NCBI GenBank assembly: GCA_963798855.1
Contig: CAWCUU010000001.1
Location: 310,001 to 374,000, forward strand
Reading direction: 5' to 3'
Source of the DNA: CAWCUU01 sp963798855
GTDB lineage: Bacteria > Gemmatimonadota > Gemmatimonadetes > Longimicrobiales > RSA9
Length of the DNA stretch: 64,000 nt
Under the pieces are notes generated by a model. That model was not told the origin of the DNA and searched no databases. It saw only the letters and a program-made list of their open reading frames with translations. Both the position numbers and the translations under genes were made by a program. Below, piece by piece: positions 48,245-58,839 of the stretch. Position 1 is the first letter of the stretch. The number at the start of each line of letters is the position of its first letter.

Positions 48245-51014
48245 CCCATCTCCGGCGTCCCACCTTGCCGCTCGGTCGAGGCCGGGAGGTCGAGGGCCGG
48301 TCCGTCGGGGGCGACCCCCGAGCGCGCGTTCTGGACCATTCCAGTCGTTGACGGCACACCTCCAAGAGAGGCGATGAGTGCCTCCGCACGCTCGAGCATC
48401 GGCCTCGCGCCGAGCCCGCGGAAAGCCTCGGCCGCCTCGGCCGCGATCGCTGCCGAGCGCGCCGCGTCCATTCGCGCGACGATCTCCGCCTTGCTCAGAT
48501 GATAGAGTCCCCAGACGAAGCGATCCCGCGCCGCCAGCTCCTGCTCTCCCGCCTCCAGCAGCCCGATCGCGCCCTCGACCTCGCCGGCCTCCGCCGCCAG
48601 ACGCGCGCACAGCAGCTGGAACGCCTCCAGGCTCTCGCTCCAGCCCTCCGACTCCTTCAGGCTCGCCTGCGCCGCGGCCTCCGCCTCTCGGGCGGCCGCC
48701 AGATTCCTCCGCTCGAGGTGGATCCGACCCATGCCGCACCAGGCGACGACCTCGGCGGTCCAGTACCCCGTCTCGCGGGCGCACTCGAGCATCTCCTTCC
48801 AGCGACGCTCGGCCCCGTCCATGTCCCCGCGCGCCATCGCCAGCTCCGCCAGTCCCTCGAGCGGCTGAAGCAGCCGGGCCGCGGCGCCGATCTGGCGACG
48901 CAATCGCAGCGCCTCCTCGAGGTTCACCTGCGCGCGATCCCATTCGCCGGTCCGCGTCAGCAGCAGCCCCAGGTTCCCGCGCACGGACGCCAGCTCGGTC
49001 GGATTGCCCACCTTGGAGAACGACTCTCGCGCACCCGTCAGCGCGGTCAATGCCGCGCCGTACTGCCCCCGCATGATGTTCGCGACGGCGATGCAGTTGT
49101 GGCAGCGGCCGACGCGGCTCAGGTCCTCGAGATGCTCGTAGGCGGCGAGCGATTGCTCGAAGTGCGTGATGCCCTCCTCCGTCCGGCCGAGCATCATGAG
49201 CGCGATGCCCATGAAGTAGTGGCCGCGCGCCACGAGCGGCTCTTCGCCGAGGTCCTGCGCGATCGACAGCGCCTGCTGCGCCAGTGCGAGGTCCTCGTCG
49301 CCCTCGGTCCCCGGCAGATCGATCCGGTGCCAGAGGATGTGGCACAGCTCGGCTCTCTGACCGAGCCGGGCGGCCTCGTCCGCCAGCGCCTGCATGCGGT
49401 CGAGCAGCTCCTGCGCGGGGCGCCCGCCCTGGTCCCGCTCCACGAGGATGCTCTTGCGCTGCAGCACGAGCGCCCGCTCGCGTGCGGACGCGGCGCCCGC
49501 CTCCTGCATTGCCCCTTCGAAGGCGGACAGCGCCTCGGGATAGCGGCCGGTCACCCAGTTCGTGTCGCCCAGCCGCTCGAGCGCATCCGTCTTCCGCAGC
49601 GGCTCGGACGCGTTTCGCAGCGCGCGCTCGATCAACGCCAGCGCGTCCCAGTGCGCGTAGACCCGGCTCGCCCGGTCTGCCGCCATGATCGCGAAATCGA
49701 ACGCGCGCTCCGGCTGCCGCCCCTCGTCGTAGTGCACCGCGAGCTTGTGCGCGACGCCGGCCGTCTCCTGCGCGTGCACCTCCTCCAGGATCTCCGCCAT
49801 CTTGCGATGCAGCAGGATCCGCCGCTTGCCCTGGAGGTTGTTGTGCAGCACGTCCTGGATCAGCGAGTGCGTGAACTGGTAGAGGCTCGCGATGTCGCCG
49901 TTCGGCAGGTCCCGCGTGTCCGTCATGCGAACCAGCCGGTGCAGCCGCGCCAGCGGCTCCAGCGCCTCCTCGAGCGCGAGCTCGTCCATGCCGAGCAGCT
50001 TCGCCAGCGTCGTCGAGTCGAACTCGTTTCCGCCGACGCTCGCGTACTCGAGCACCTTGTAGGTATCCGGATCGAGCCGCGTCAGACGCTTCTCGATCGC
50101 TCCGCCCGCCGTGCGCGGCACCTCGATCTCCTGCGGCGTCCGCGCGAGCCGCCATTCCCCGCGCACCTCCGAGACGATCCCCTGATCCACGAGCCACTTC
50201 AGCAGCTCCGTGAAGAACAGCGGATTCGTGCCCGCGTGCTGCTCCAGCCAGTGCATCAGGTCCGCCGACGCCGGCGCGCCGAGCTCCAGCGTGGCGAGAT
50301 CGGTCAGCGCGGAGTGGTCGAGCGCCGAAAGCGCCATCTCCTCCGCCACACGGTAGCGCTCCAGCTCGAGCTTCGCGTCGCGTAGAGGATGGCCGTCCAC
50401 CGCCACGTCCGACGCCCGGTAGGTGCCGAGGATCAGCACCCGCTCCTGCTCGATCTTGCGGGCGAGGTGCGCCAGCAGCGTGACCGATGCCCGGTCCGCC
50501 CAGTGCAGGTCGTCGATGAAGAAGAGGATCGGCTGCGCGCGAGCAGCGCTCAGGAAGAGCTCGGTGTACTGGAAGAACAGCGCCTCCTCGCTGCCGGCGG
50601 CTCCACCCGCCGCGCTGAACGACGAGCGCAGCTCGGATGCCGTCGCCAGCGACGCCGCCAGCACCTGACCGGCCACGGGGATCGCCGCGATCCAGTGCGG
50701 CGCGACCTCCTTCGCCAGCTCGCGCAGGCTACGCTTCCCGCGGGCGCAGCCGTTTCCTCGAGCAGTTCCCGGAACGCGTCGATGAACGGCTGGTACGGCT
50801 CGCCGGCACCGTACTGCTCCGAGCAGCCCGCCCGGATCACCCGCAGCTCCGACTGCCGTTCGACCGACTCCGCGAGGAACTGCGACACGAGCGTGCTCTT
50901 GCCCGCGCCCGCGTCACCGGTAATGAAAACGACCGAGCCCTTCCCACCCACGGCGCCGTCCAGCTTGCGCCCGAGGAGGTCGAGCTCGGTCCTGCGTCCT
51001 ACGAATCCTGCCAT
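48235..51014 (-). CDS. AAA ATPase with TPR-like repeats, frameshifted
   Basis: About 926 residues when joined. The N-terminal part (from ATG 51014) has GFVGRRTELDLL, Walker A FITGDAGAGKSTLVSQFLAE and GEPYQPFIDAFRELLEETAA. Near 50738 the frame shifts by one base: GKRSLRELAKEVAPHW continues in the other frame. Walker B follows (ILFFIDDLHWADRAS), then winged-helix and about 450 residues of helical repeats (TPR-like, ALSAFEGAMQEAG, ALTALTGARESF). It resembles the ATPase modules of adenylate cyclase/LuxR-type STAND proteins, but no effector domain is seen. Given the same kind of shift in rpoB, a sequencing error is likelier than decay. Confidence 0.8.
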
Positions 51015-51093
51015 GACCACTCAGCTCATCCGACGCGGCCGGCCGGACCGATCCCGGTCCGGCCGGCGCTCCGGTGAATCGAAACGAGTATCC

Positions 51094-52491
51094 TCAGTTC
51101 AGGATGTCGAACTTGGGATCGTTGGCCGTAGCTCCGCATTCCTCGGGGACCGGCGCCGTGTCCACGTAGGCGGAATTGGCGTCGTTCCTCGACGTGTCAG
51201 GCACCTTCTCGGCCGCCCCGGGATTGCCGGGCGTGCCGATAGAGAACGTGTGACCCGTGAAGCCCGTTGGCAGCCCCCTCTCCACGACCGTGACGCGCAC
51301 GCGACCGGTATAGACGGAGACCAGGCAGTAGACGTTGGCCGTCATGCTCGCCGAGGTCGTCGCGCTCCCCGACACCGTCAGGTTCTGGATGCTGCAGCTC
51401 GTGCCGTTCTTCTCGACGCCGAAGTCGGCTGTCAGCTGCAACGTCGCGAATCCGTCGGCCGTTGTACGCGAGCTGTATTCCATTGACACGGTTGGCGTCT
51501 GCTGCTGCTGCTCCCACCAGACGCCGAAGCGATCGGGGACCGCGTGGATCCCTCCCGGGCTCGCTCCGAAGCCGTAGTAGATCGTGTCCTGAATGTCCGG
51601 GTTCGTCGCGTCACCGGTCGCGTCGGTGATCCGGTCCACCCGGCACGACAGCGGCTCCATGTAGACGACACCGAACGCCTGCGGACCCGTGCCGGTCAGA
51701 CCCCTCGCCGAGGGGATCCCGGCGGGACCCAGCGTAAGGATCTCGATGTTGTAGAGAAACGCCGGAGCGGGGAGCGTACGAAGCCCCGAAGCGCCCAGGT
51801 TCGCGCCGATCAGGAAGCCCGGCTTCACACCCTCGACATCCAGGTCGGGAAGACTGCGCCAGCTGGTATCGAAAGGCGCCACGAGATACGCCGCCGTGGT
51901 GTTCGAGACAGCATTCCCGTCGAAGCCGAGGAGGGTCAACGTGGAGCTGGGGTATGCCACGAACTGCAGCTTCACCGAGGTGTTGCCGTTCACGGTGACG
52001 GGGCGTGTGTCGGCTCGGCAGTTCGCCTTATACGTGGCATTCGAGACGACGTCCTGCTTGGTGCTTGCCGTGAGCACCGCGCCCTGGTTGTTCAGGCCGT
52101 TGCCGATCGAAGCGAAGTTCCCCGGAGGCACGATGTAGTCGCCGCCCCCCTTGAAGGCGCTCAGAGCGACCGGCGATGCCCAGATGCAGTAGGTCCCGGC
52201 GGCGATGTCGGGGAACGTCACCACGCCGTTGGCGTCGGTGCTGTCCTGGGCCACGGGCCCCCCTGCGCCGACCAGTCCCACGGTGATGTACTGTGCCGCA
52301 TGATTTCCGCCACCGGCCAGCGTGACGGTCACCGTGACGGTGCCGCCCGACGGCGGCGGCTTCACCGCCTGCGGCGCGACCGGCGCCGTCGGCTGGCCCG
52401 GCGGACCGTCTTCACATGCCGTCAGGGCGAGGAGTGCTGTGAGCGCGCACAGGAACGCAGCGCCGCTCGGGGTACGGCGTAACAGTGACAT
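51094..52491 (-). CDS. secreted lipoprotein of unknown function
   Basis: 465 residues from ATG 52491 (GGAGGG upstream). The signal ends at a lipobox (ALTALLALTACEDG). A Thr/Pro linker leads to a beta-sandwich of the type found in CarboxypepD_reg or cna_B: TVTVTVTLAGGGNHAAQYI, AGTYCIWASPV. The rest is Gly/Thr-rich with aromatic strands and four or more Cys that could form disulfides (SCRVDRI, CSIQNL, YCLVSV, EECGATA). No homology is recognised. Its start region has an 11-bp inverted repeat that may bind a regulator. Confidence 0.6.
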   Translation of the reverse strand: MSLLRRTPSGAAFLCALTALLALTACEDGPPGQPTAPVAPQAVKPPPSGGTVTVTVTLAGGGNHAAQYITVGLVGAGGPVAQDSTDANGVVTFPDIAAGTYCIWASPVALSAFKGGGDYIVPPGNFASIGNGLNNQGAVLTASTKQDVVSNATYKANCRADTRPVTVNGNTSVKLQFVAYPSSTLTLLGFDGNAVSNTTAAYLVAPFDTSWRSLPDLDVEGVKPGFLIGANLGASGLRTLPAPAFLYNIEILTLGPAGIPSARGLTGTGPQAFGVVYMEPLSCRVDRITDATGDATNPDIQDTIYYGFGASPGGIHAVPDRFGVWWEQQQQTPTVSMEYSSRTTADGFATLQLTADFGVEKNGTSCSIQNLTVSGSATTSASMTANVYCLVSVYTGRVRVTVVERGLPTGFTGHTFSIGTPGNPGAAEKVPDTSRNDANSAYVDTAPVPEECGATANDPKFDILN

Positions 52492-52508
52492 GAAGCAACC
52501 CTCCAGAG

Positions 52509-52554
52509 GCAACGTGGGCAGATCATAGCACGTACCCGGGGCCGCCCACGTTGC
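52509..52554 (-). promoter_or_regulatory. putative promoter flanked by an 11-bp inverted repeat
   Basis: GCAACGTGGGC (52509-52519) and GCCCACGTTGC (52544-52554) are perfect inverted repeats with a 24-bp gap. Between them, on the minus strand, is TATGAT (52527-52522), a good -10. The repeat could be an operator or an mRNA hairpin just before the ribosome site. Confidence 0.5.
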
Positions 52555-52701
52555 GGGGGAGGACGCCCCGGGGTGTCGTATTTCCACGTGTCTTGGGTGC
52601 TGCCGTACGGCTGGAATGCCGGCGCCGCGAGGACCGGCGAGCCTTAGATATGTACGAAGTCAGCCGCGGCGTCAATGTGGCGCGGGTGCGTCACGTGAGC
52701 G

Positions 52702-54045
52702 TCACTTCCCACCGGGATGCCCTTCCGGTGTCGCCGTCGGGTGCTGCCGCGAGCGCAGCCAGCGCAGCGTTCGGGCGTCGCGGAAATGGTAGACGCTCGT
52801 GATGTCCGCTCCGGCCGAGGCCTCGCCTCCGTGCTCCAGAACGCCGCTCCGCACCAGCGCGGCGAGTCGGTCCTCGAGCTCGAGCTCGTCCAGACCCGAC
52901 GCCTCGGCGAGGCTGACGCTGTCGAACGTCTCGCCCTGCTCCGCCGCCAGCCCGAGCAGCGCGAGCTGCTCTTCGGGCAGATCGATCGATCGCTCCTCGC
53001 TCGCCGCGCTCGGCAGACCCGTGCCGCCGCGCGGGAACAACCGCCACTCCCACTTCCGCCCCCGTCGAATGATGAACCCCGCGCGCGCGAGCTCCCCCAC
53101 CATCATCCACAGCGTGCGTGGATTGGACCCCGTCTGCGCCGCGAGCCACTCGACCCAGCTGGCGTCCACGCGGCTGTGTGTCGCTCGCTCGAGCAGGGTG
53201 CGCAGTTCCGCGGCGGAGAATGGATGGATGCGCAGTCGCGACGTCACCGTCGTTCGCTCCGCCTGCTGGGCGAGCTCTTCCATTGGACCGATCGCCCTCG
53301 GGCCGGCGTCGCCGTGCGTGATCACGAGTAGCGTCCGCGTCTCCGCAATGTGGCCGATCAGGAACGCCGCTCCGGCCAGGTCCTCCGGCGTCCCCCGGTC
53401 CAGGTCGTCCAGGATGAGCAGTCTGCGGTCGCGCGCTCCGAGCTCGAGCAGCGCCCGAACCCCCTTCAGACGCGCCTGCTCCGCTGCCCGCTCCAATCGC
53501 TCCCGCTTTCGATCCGGCGGCCCTTTGCGCACGGTCGCGACCGTCGCCGCGGCCGCTTCCAGCACATCCCCCACCACGGGGATAATCCCCAGCCACTCTC
53601 TGGCCGATCGCCGCAGCGTCCGACCCACCCGGTGCTCGACCGTCAGCCGAACCGGCACGCTGCGCCAGATCGACCCGTGCTCTGCGCCGCCCGCGTTCGC
53701 GTACGCGCTCCGCACTCGCCAGCGTCGTCGGCGAGTCGTCCGCTCCAGCGTCTGCACGAGCGTCGTCTTGCCGCAGCCCGGGTCCCCGGAGATGAACACC
53801 ACCCGGCCCGACGAGGCCCCGACCGCCGCGATCTCTTCCCTCAGGATCTGCAGCAGATCTCTGCGTCCGATGAACGGTCGCCGGCCCGGCCATGCGTCCA
53901 GCTTGGACGCGGGATCGCCGGGCGCTCTTCCCCTCCGGGCGTCCGCCGCGGGGCGCCGGGGAGACGACGGTTCGGACTTCGCGGAAGGGCGTGCCATCGA
54001 GCACGGCTCGCTGGAGTGGCTTCGCGCGTCTGCACGCGGATGCAT
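52702..54045 (-). CDS. AAA-family ATPase of the STAND type
   Basis: About 447 residues from ATG 54045 (53997 is also possible). After a 50-residue disordered Arg/Pro/Ser N-terminus: PFIGRRDLLQILREEIAAV, Walker A FISGDPGCGKTTLVQTLE, Walker B RLLILDDLDRGTPEDL, then sensor region LLVITHGDAGPRA and a winged helix (WVEWLAAQTGSNPRTLWMMV). A C-terminal helix bundle has QLALLGLAAEQGETFDSVSLAE. It resembles the N-terminal part of the protein at 48235, without the TPR tail. It is probably a signalling or protein-complex ATPase; partner unknown. It follows the CheY-like gene on the same strand. Confidence 0.78.
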   Translation of the reverse strand: MHPRADARSHSSEPCSMARPSAKSEPSSPRRPAADARRGRAPGDPASKLDAWPGRRPFIGRRDLLQILREEIAAVGASSGRVVFISGDPGCGKTTLVQTLERTTRRRRWRVRSAYANAGGAEHGSIWRSVPVRLTVEHRVGRTLRRSAREWLGIIPVVGDVLEAAAATVATVRKGPPDRKRERLERAAEQARLKGVRALLELGARDRRLLILDDLDRGTPEDLAGAAFLIGHIAETRTLLVITHGDAGPRAIGPMEELAQQAERTTVTSRLRIHPFSAAELRTLLERATHSRVDASWVEWLAAQTGSNPRTLWMMVGELARAGFIIRRGRKWEWRLFPRGGTGLPSAASEERSIDLPEEQLALLGLAAEQGETFDSVSLAEASGLDELELEDRLAALVRSGVLEHGGEASAGADITSVYHFRDARTLRWLRSRQHPTATPEGHPGGK

Positions 54046-54101
54046 CGTTGACAATCCGAAGATGCTCGAGCAGCGGCCCGCACGGCAATGACGTGCTCGG
54101 C

Positions 54102-54518
54102 TCAGGAGACGCGACGACCCGTCCGCTCGCGCCCCGGTTGCGTGTCTTCTCCTCCCAGCAGGCGCTTCACCTCGGCCAGCACCCGGCTCGGCTCGATCGG
54201 CTTCACCAGGTAGCCATCGCACCCCGCGTCCTCGGCCTTCTGGCGATCCTCCGCCATCGCGTGGGCGGTGACCGCGATCACGGGGATCCCCGCCGTCGCC
54301 GGATCCGCCTTCAGCACCCGCGTCGCGTCCAGCCCGTCCATCACCGGCAACGAGATATCCATCAGAATCAGGTCCGGGCGGTTCGCGCGGGCCAGCTCCA
54401 CCCCCTCCTCACCCGTGCGAGCCTCCAGCACCCGGAGGCCGTTCCTCACGAGAATCGTCGAGTAGATGAAGCGGTTGTCCTCGTTGTCTTCGACCAGCAG
54501 GACGGTCTTCTCGGTCAT
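54102..54518 (-). CDS. CheY/DivK-like single-domain response regulator
   Basis: 138 residues from ATG 54518 (GGAGCAAGGG). Receiver fold with EKTVLLVEDNEDNRFIYSTI (acidic pocket), phospho-Asp in LILMDISLPVMDGLDATR, the Thr of VIAVTAHAM, and KPIEPSRVLAEVKRLL with the Lys. It has no output domain. It is closest in pattern to DivK/CheY-like relays of hybrid kinases. No kinase gene is in the window near it. It precedes the AAA gene and may be cotranscribed. Confidence 0.92.
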   Translation of the reverse strand: MTEKTVLLVEDNEDNRFIYSTILVRNGLRVLEARTGEEGVELARANRPDLILMDISLPVMDGLDATRVLKADPATAGIPVIAVTAHAMAEDRQKAEDAGCDGYLVKPIEPSRVLAEVKRLLGGEDTQPGRERTGRRVS

Positions 54519-54677
54519 CCCTTGCTCCGCACCGCGACGAGCCACTGCACGCTCCCGGAGCCGGCGCCACCGGTGCGCCCCACGCACCATGGCCAACCGC
54601 GAACCGTAGAAATCCGGGTTGTTATACAGGGATCATGCCAGAGTTCCGGAGCGTCGCTCCGCGGCTGGCGTCTGCCA

Positions 54678-54706
54678 TTGACACTCCCGGCCGCACTTTC
54701 TATAAT
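54678..54706 (+). promoter_or_regulatory. consensus sigma-70 promoter of the tuf-rpo operon
   Basis: TTGACA (54678-54683), 17-bp spacer, TATAAT (54701-54706): a perfect consensus match, rare in so GC-rich a genome. It gives a leader of about 205 bases before tuf. Confidence 0.93.
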
Positions 54707-54917
54707 GCACGTCTGTCTCGGAAATCGGCGGCTTCGCCCGCGCGGGCCTCCGATGGAGCGCGCAGCCCGCACGCTCTGCACGATGCGAGTTCCGCGGCGG
54801 CGCGGACGGAGCGACGGCCTCACTTCGTCCGCGCCGCGCGTTGCACCGGGCGGTCTGCCGCGACCGACCCGCCGACGCGGACCGAGTGGAAACACCAGCT
54901 CAAAGGACAAATCGATC

Positions 54918-56111
<1,194 letters not shown>

Positions 56112-56116
56112 GAACC

Positions 56117-56158
56117 CGGAACGTGCCGCCGAGTACTATGAAGGCTCGGAACGTTCCG
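56117..56158. promoter_or_regulatory. two palindromes between tuf and rpmG
   Basis: CGGAACGTGCCG (56117-56128, one mismatch from palindromic) and CGGAACGTTCCG (56147-56158, perfect) have centres 30 bp apart, about three helical turns. They may bind a dimeric regulator or form an mRNA hairpin (CGGAACGT/ACGTTCCG) between the two genes. Confidence 0.4.
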
Positions 56159-56173
56159 CGCTGAGAGGACGCA

Positions 56174-56326
56174 ATGCCGCGCGACAAGATCATCCTCGCC
56201 TGCACCGAGTGCCAGGAGAGGAACTACCACAAGACGAAGAACAAGCGGAAGCATCCGGAGCGGGTCGAGTGGAAGAAGCACTGCCCGCGCTGCAACCGCC
56301 ATACGCTTCACAAAGAAACGAAGTAG
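56174..56326 (+). CDS. rpmG: 50S ribosomal protein L33
   Basis: 50 residues. The zinc-ribbon form: IILACTECQERNYHKTKNKR and WKKHCPRCNRHTLHKETK, so both CxxC pairs are kept and Zn2+ should bind. It is a small protein of the large subunit near the exit site. AGAGGACG precedes the ATG. It is too short for many gene finders. Confidence 0.97.
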   Translation: MPRDKIILACTECQERNYHKTKNKRKHPERVEWKKHCPRCNRHTLHKETK

Positions 56327-56387
56327 GCGCCCGCTCCCCGCGCGACCCTGTGTCCCGCGGGACTGACGGTGTGCCTCGGAGCGATGC

Positions 56388-56594
56388 ATGTACTCCCTGA
56401 CGCAGACGCGGGAATTCACCCAGGATGTCGTCGAAGAGGTCAAGAAGGTCACCTGGCCGGACTGGCAGCAGCTCAAGAGCGCGACGGGCGTCATCATCGT
56501 CTTCGTGATCATCGTCGCGGCCATCATCTGGCTCATGGACCTCGGCGTTCGGATGGTGATCAACAACGTGATCATGAATCTCTTCGCGGGCTGA
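56388..56594 (+). CDS. secE: preprotein translocase subunit SecE
   Basis: 68 residues, the short single-helix form: TREFTQDVVEEVKKVTWPDW (the conserved amphipathic helix with KKVxWP) then VIIVFVIIVAAIIWLMDLG. SecE clamps SecY in the plasma membrane. It ends 1 base before nusG, the usual pairing. No tRNA-Trp gene lies between rpmG and secE. Confidence 0.97.
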   Translation: MYSLTQTREFTQDVVEEVKKVTWPDWQQLKSATGVIIVFVIIVAAIIWLMDLGVRMVINNVIMNLFAG

Positions 56595-56595
56595 C

Positions 56596-57153
56596 ATGAC
56601 GGAAGCGACCGACGCCCGCTGGTACGCCGTGCAGACGTATTCCGGGCACGAGAACAAGGTGAAGAAGCTGCTCGACCACAGGATCGGCGAGGAGCCCGGC
56701 GAGGAGCCGGAGGACAAGGAGATCCAGGAGGCGCTCGTCCCGACCCAGGACACGGTCGAGATCCGCAACGGAAAGCGGGTCAACGTGACGCGGCGGCTCT
56801 ACCCCGGCTACGTGCTCGTGAAGATGGTGCTGAACCAGCGCACGATGCACGTGATCAACAACATCCAGGGCGTGATCAAGTTCGTGGGCGCCGGCAGGGA
56901 GCCACAGCCGCTGCGCGACGATGAGATCAACAAGATCCTGGGCCTCGAGCCGGTCGCCGAGGAGAAGGAGGCGCGGGAGGAGATCCCGTTCCGGCCGGGT
57001 CAGGTCGTGGAAGTCACGGAGGGGCCGTTCTCGGACTTCTCCGGCACGGTGCAGGAAGTCTATGCCGACAAGGGCAAGGTGAAGGTGGAGGTCAGCCTGT
57101 TCGGTCGCCCCACCTTGGTGGAGCTGGACTACACGCAGCTGAAGGGATATTAG
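56596..57153 (+). CDS. nusG: transcription termination/antitermination factor NusG
   Basis: 185 residues. NGN domain: RWYAVQTYSGHENKVKKLL, VNVTRRLYPGYVLVKMVLNQ and IQGVIKFVGAG. KOW domain: FRPGQVVEVTEGPFSDFSGT and LVELDYTQLKGY. A charged insert (EEPGEEPEDKEIQE) follows the first helix. It binds RNA polymerase and, through KOW, Rho or S10. Standard place in the operon. Confidence 0.98.
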   Translation: MTEATDARWYAVQTYSGHENKVKKLLDHRIGEEPGEEPEDKEIQEALVPTQDTVEIRNGKRVNVTRRLYPGYVLVKMVLNQRTMHVINNIQGVIKFVGAGREPQPLRDDEINKILGLEPVAEEKEAREEIPFRPGQVVEVTEGPFSDFSGTVQEVYADKGKVKVEVSLFGRPTLVELDYTQLKGY

Positions 57154-57157
57154 GGCG

Positions 57158-57583
57158 ATGGCCAAGAAAGTCGTTGGCTTCATCAAGCTCCAGGTGCCGG
57201 CCGGCGCGGCCAATCCCGCGCCCCCCGTCGGGCCCGCGCTGGGCCAGCACGGCGTCAACATCATGGAGTTCTGCAAGCAGTTCAATGCCCGCACGCAGGG
57301 GCAGCCGGGAATGATCATTCCGGTCGAGATCACGGTCTTCGCGGACCGGTCCTTCACGTTCATCACGAAGACGCCGCCGGCGGCGGTGCTGCTGAAGAAG
57401 GCGGCCGGGCTCGACAAGGGCTCGGGAACCCCGAACCGCGAGAAGGTCGGCACCGTGAGCCGCCAGCAGGTGAAGGAGATCGCGGAGCTGAAGCTGGAGG
57501 ACCTCAACGCCTCGGGGGTGGAGTCGGCCATGCGGATGATCGAGGGAACCGCCCGCTCCATGGGCATCACGGTGGCGGACTGA
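57158..57583 (+). CDS. rplK: 50S ribosomal protein L11
   Basis: 141 residues, the family length. AKKVVGFIKLQVPAGAANPA, PPVGPALGQHGVNIMEFCKQ and FITKTPPAAVLLKKAAGLDK are the usual conserved stretches; VSRQQVKEIAELKLEDLNAS marks the RNA-binding C-terminal domain. L11 binds the GTPase-associated centre of 23S rRNA. Its stop shares one base with the next start. Confidence 0.98.
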   Translation: MAKKVVGFIKLQVPAGAANPAPPVGPALGQHGVNIMEFCKQFNARTQGQPGMIIPVEITVFADRSFTFITKTPPAAVLLKKAAGLDKGSGTPNREKVGTVSRQQVKEIAELKLEDLNASGVESAMRMIEGTARSMGITVAD

Positions 57584-58287
57584 TGGCGAGCCACGGAAAG
57601 AAGTACGCGGACGCGCGCGCGAAGTACTCGCGCGACGATCGCCTGAGCGATCCGGTCGAGGCGATGACGCGCGTCAAGGATGCGAGTCACACGAAGTTCG
57701 ACGAGACGGTCGAGGTGTCGGTTCGGCTCGGCGTCGATCCGCGTCACGCAGACCAGATCGTGCGCGGGACCGTGGTCCTGCCGCACGGCACGGGCAAGTC
57801 GGTCCGCGTGCTGGTGCTGACGCAGGGGGACAAGGAGCGCGAGGCGCAGGAGGCCGGCGCCGATTTCGTGGGCATGGAGCACGTGCAGAAGATCAAGGAT
57901 GGGTGGCTCGACTTCGACGCCGTCGTGGCCAGTCCGGACGTGATGGGCCAGGTCGGACAGATCGGCCGCATCCTGGGGCCGCGCGGGCTCATGCCCACGC
58001 CGAAGGCCGGAACCGTGACCATGGACGTCGGCCGCGCGGTGAAGGAGATCAAGGCAGGCAAGATCGAGTTCCGCGTCGACAAGACGGGCAACGTCCACGC
58101 GCCCATCGGTCGGGTCTCCTTCGAGACCGGCAGCCTGGCGGAGAACTTCAACGCGTTCATGGACGTGGTGATGCGGCAGAAGCCCGCGGCCGCCAAGGGC
58201 GCCTACGTCCGCAGCGTCACGGTCTCCAGCACGATGGGGCCGGGAATTCGTCTCGATCCGAACCTCTACCGGCGGGTGACGGCGTAA
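57583..58287 (+). CDS. rplA: 50S ribosomal protein L1
   Basis: 234 residues. Conserved: KKYADARAKYSRDDRLSDPV, DQIVRGTVVLPHGTGKSVRV, LGPRGLMPTPKAGTVTMDVG and VSSTMGPGIRLDPNLY. L1 forms the mobile stalk that handles deacylated tRNA and, in many bacteria, represses its own operon by binding the mRNA. It overlaps rplJ by one base (TAATG), so there is no separate L10 leader here. Confidence 0.98.
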   Translation: MASHGKKYADARAKYSRDDRLSDPVEAMTRVKDASHTKFDETVEVSVRLGVDPRHADQIVRGTVVLPHGTGKSVRVLVLTQGDKEREAQEAGADFVGMEHVQKIKDGWLDFDAVVASPDVMGQVGQIGRILGPRGLMPTPKAGTVTMDVGRAVKEIKAGKIEFRVDKTGNVHAPIGRVSFETGSLAENFNAFMDVVMRQKPAAAKGAYVRSVTVSSTMGPGIRLDPNLYRRVTA

Positions 58288-58811
58288 TGAGAGTCGAGGA
58301 GAAGCAGCAGATCGTCAATGCGTTGGCCGACAAGCTCGGCGACGCGACGGCGTTCTACCTGACCGACTTCACCGGGCTCGACGTCAAGGGCATGACGGAC
58401 CTCCGGGCGCGGCTGCGCCATGCCGGTGTCGAGTACCTCGTGGTCAAGAACACGCTCGCCAAGCGAGCGCTGGGGGGGCTCGACCTCCCCGACATCGCCG
58501 AGTTCTTCAACGGACCGACCGGGCTGGTGATCGGCCGGGAGGACGCGGTCACGGCGGCCAAGGTGCTCGACGGCTTCGCGAGCGATCACGACAACCGACC
58601 TTCCGTCAAGGTCGGCATCGTGGAGCGGCGCCGGGTCTCCGCCGACCACGTCGGCCGGCTCGCCAAGCTGCCGCCGCGCGAGCAGCTCCTCGCGCAGCTC
58701 GCCGGCGCAATGGAAGCGCCTCTCGCGCAGCTCGCTTACGTCCTGCAGGCCCGGCTCATCGAGCTCGCCGGCCTGCTCGACGCGCTGCGCGCTCAACGAG
58801 ATCAGTCATAG
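58287..58811 (+). CDS. rplJ: 50S ribosomal protein L10
   Basis: 174 residues from ATG 58287. Conserved N-terminal domain: MRVEEKQQIVNALADKLGDA, DFTGLDVKGMTDLRARLRHA, LVVKNTLAKRALGG. The C-terminal helix (APLAQLAYVLQARLIELAGLLDAL) holds L7/L12 dimers. It anchors the stalk to L11 and 23S rRNA. Start overlaps the rplA stop. Confidence 0.98.
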   Translation: MRVEEKQQIVNALADKLGDATAFYLTDFTGLDVKGMTDLRARLRHAGVEYLVVKNTLAKRALGGLDLPDIAEFFNGPTGLVIGREDAVTAAKVLDGFASDHDNRPSVKVGIVERRRVSADHVGRLAKLPPREQLLAQLAGAMEAPLAQLAYVLQARLIELAGLLDALRAQRDQS

Positions 58812-58839
58812 AAACTCCATCACGCAGAGGAACCTGAAC

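Noticed and set aside
48499..50385. A 628-codon open frame on the plus strand.
   Set aside because: Shadow of the AAA/TPR gene, which has Walker motifs and helical repeats on the other strand.
53892..54917. In-frame extension of EF-Tu by 342 codons.
   Set aside because: It runs through other genes and the consensus promoter; EF-Tu has a fixed start MAKAKFQR.
58270..58300. An L10-type mRNA leader between rplA and rplJ.
   Set aside because: The genes overlap by one base, leaving no space for a leader structure.
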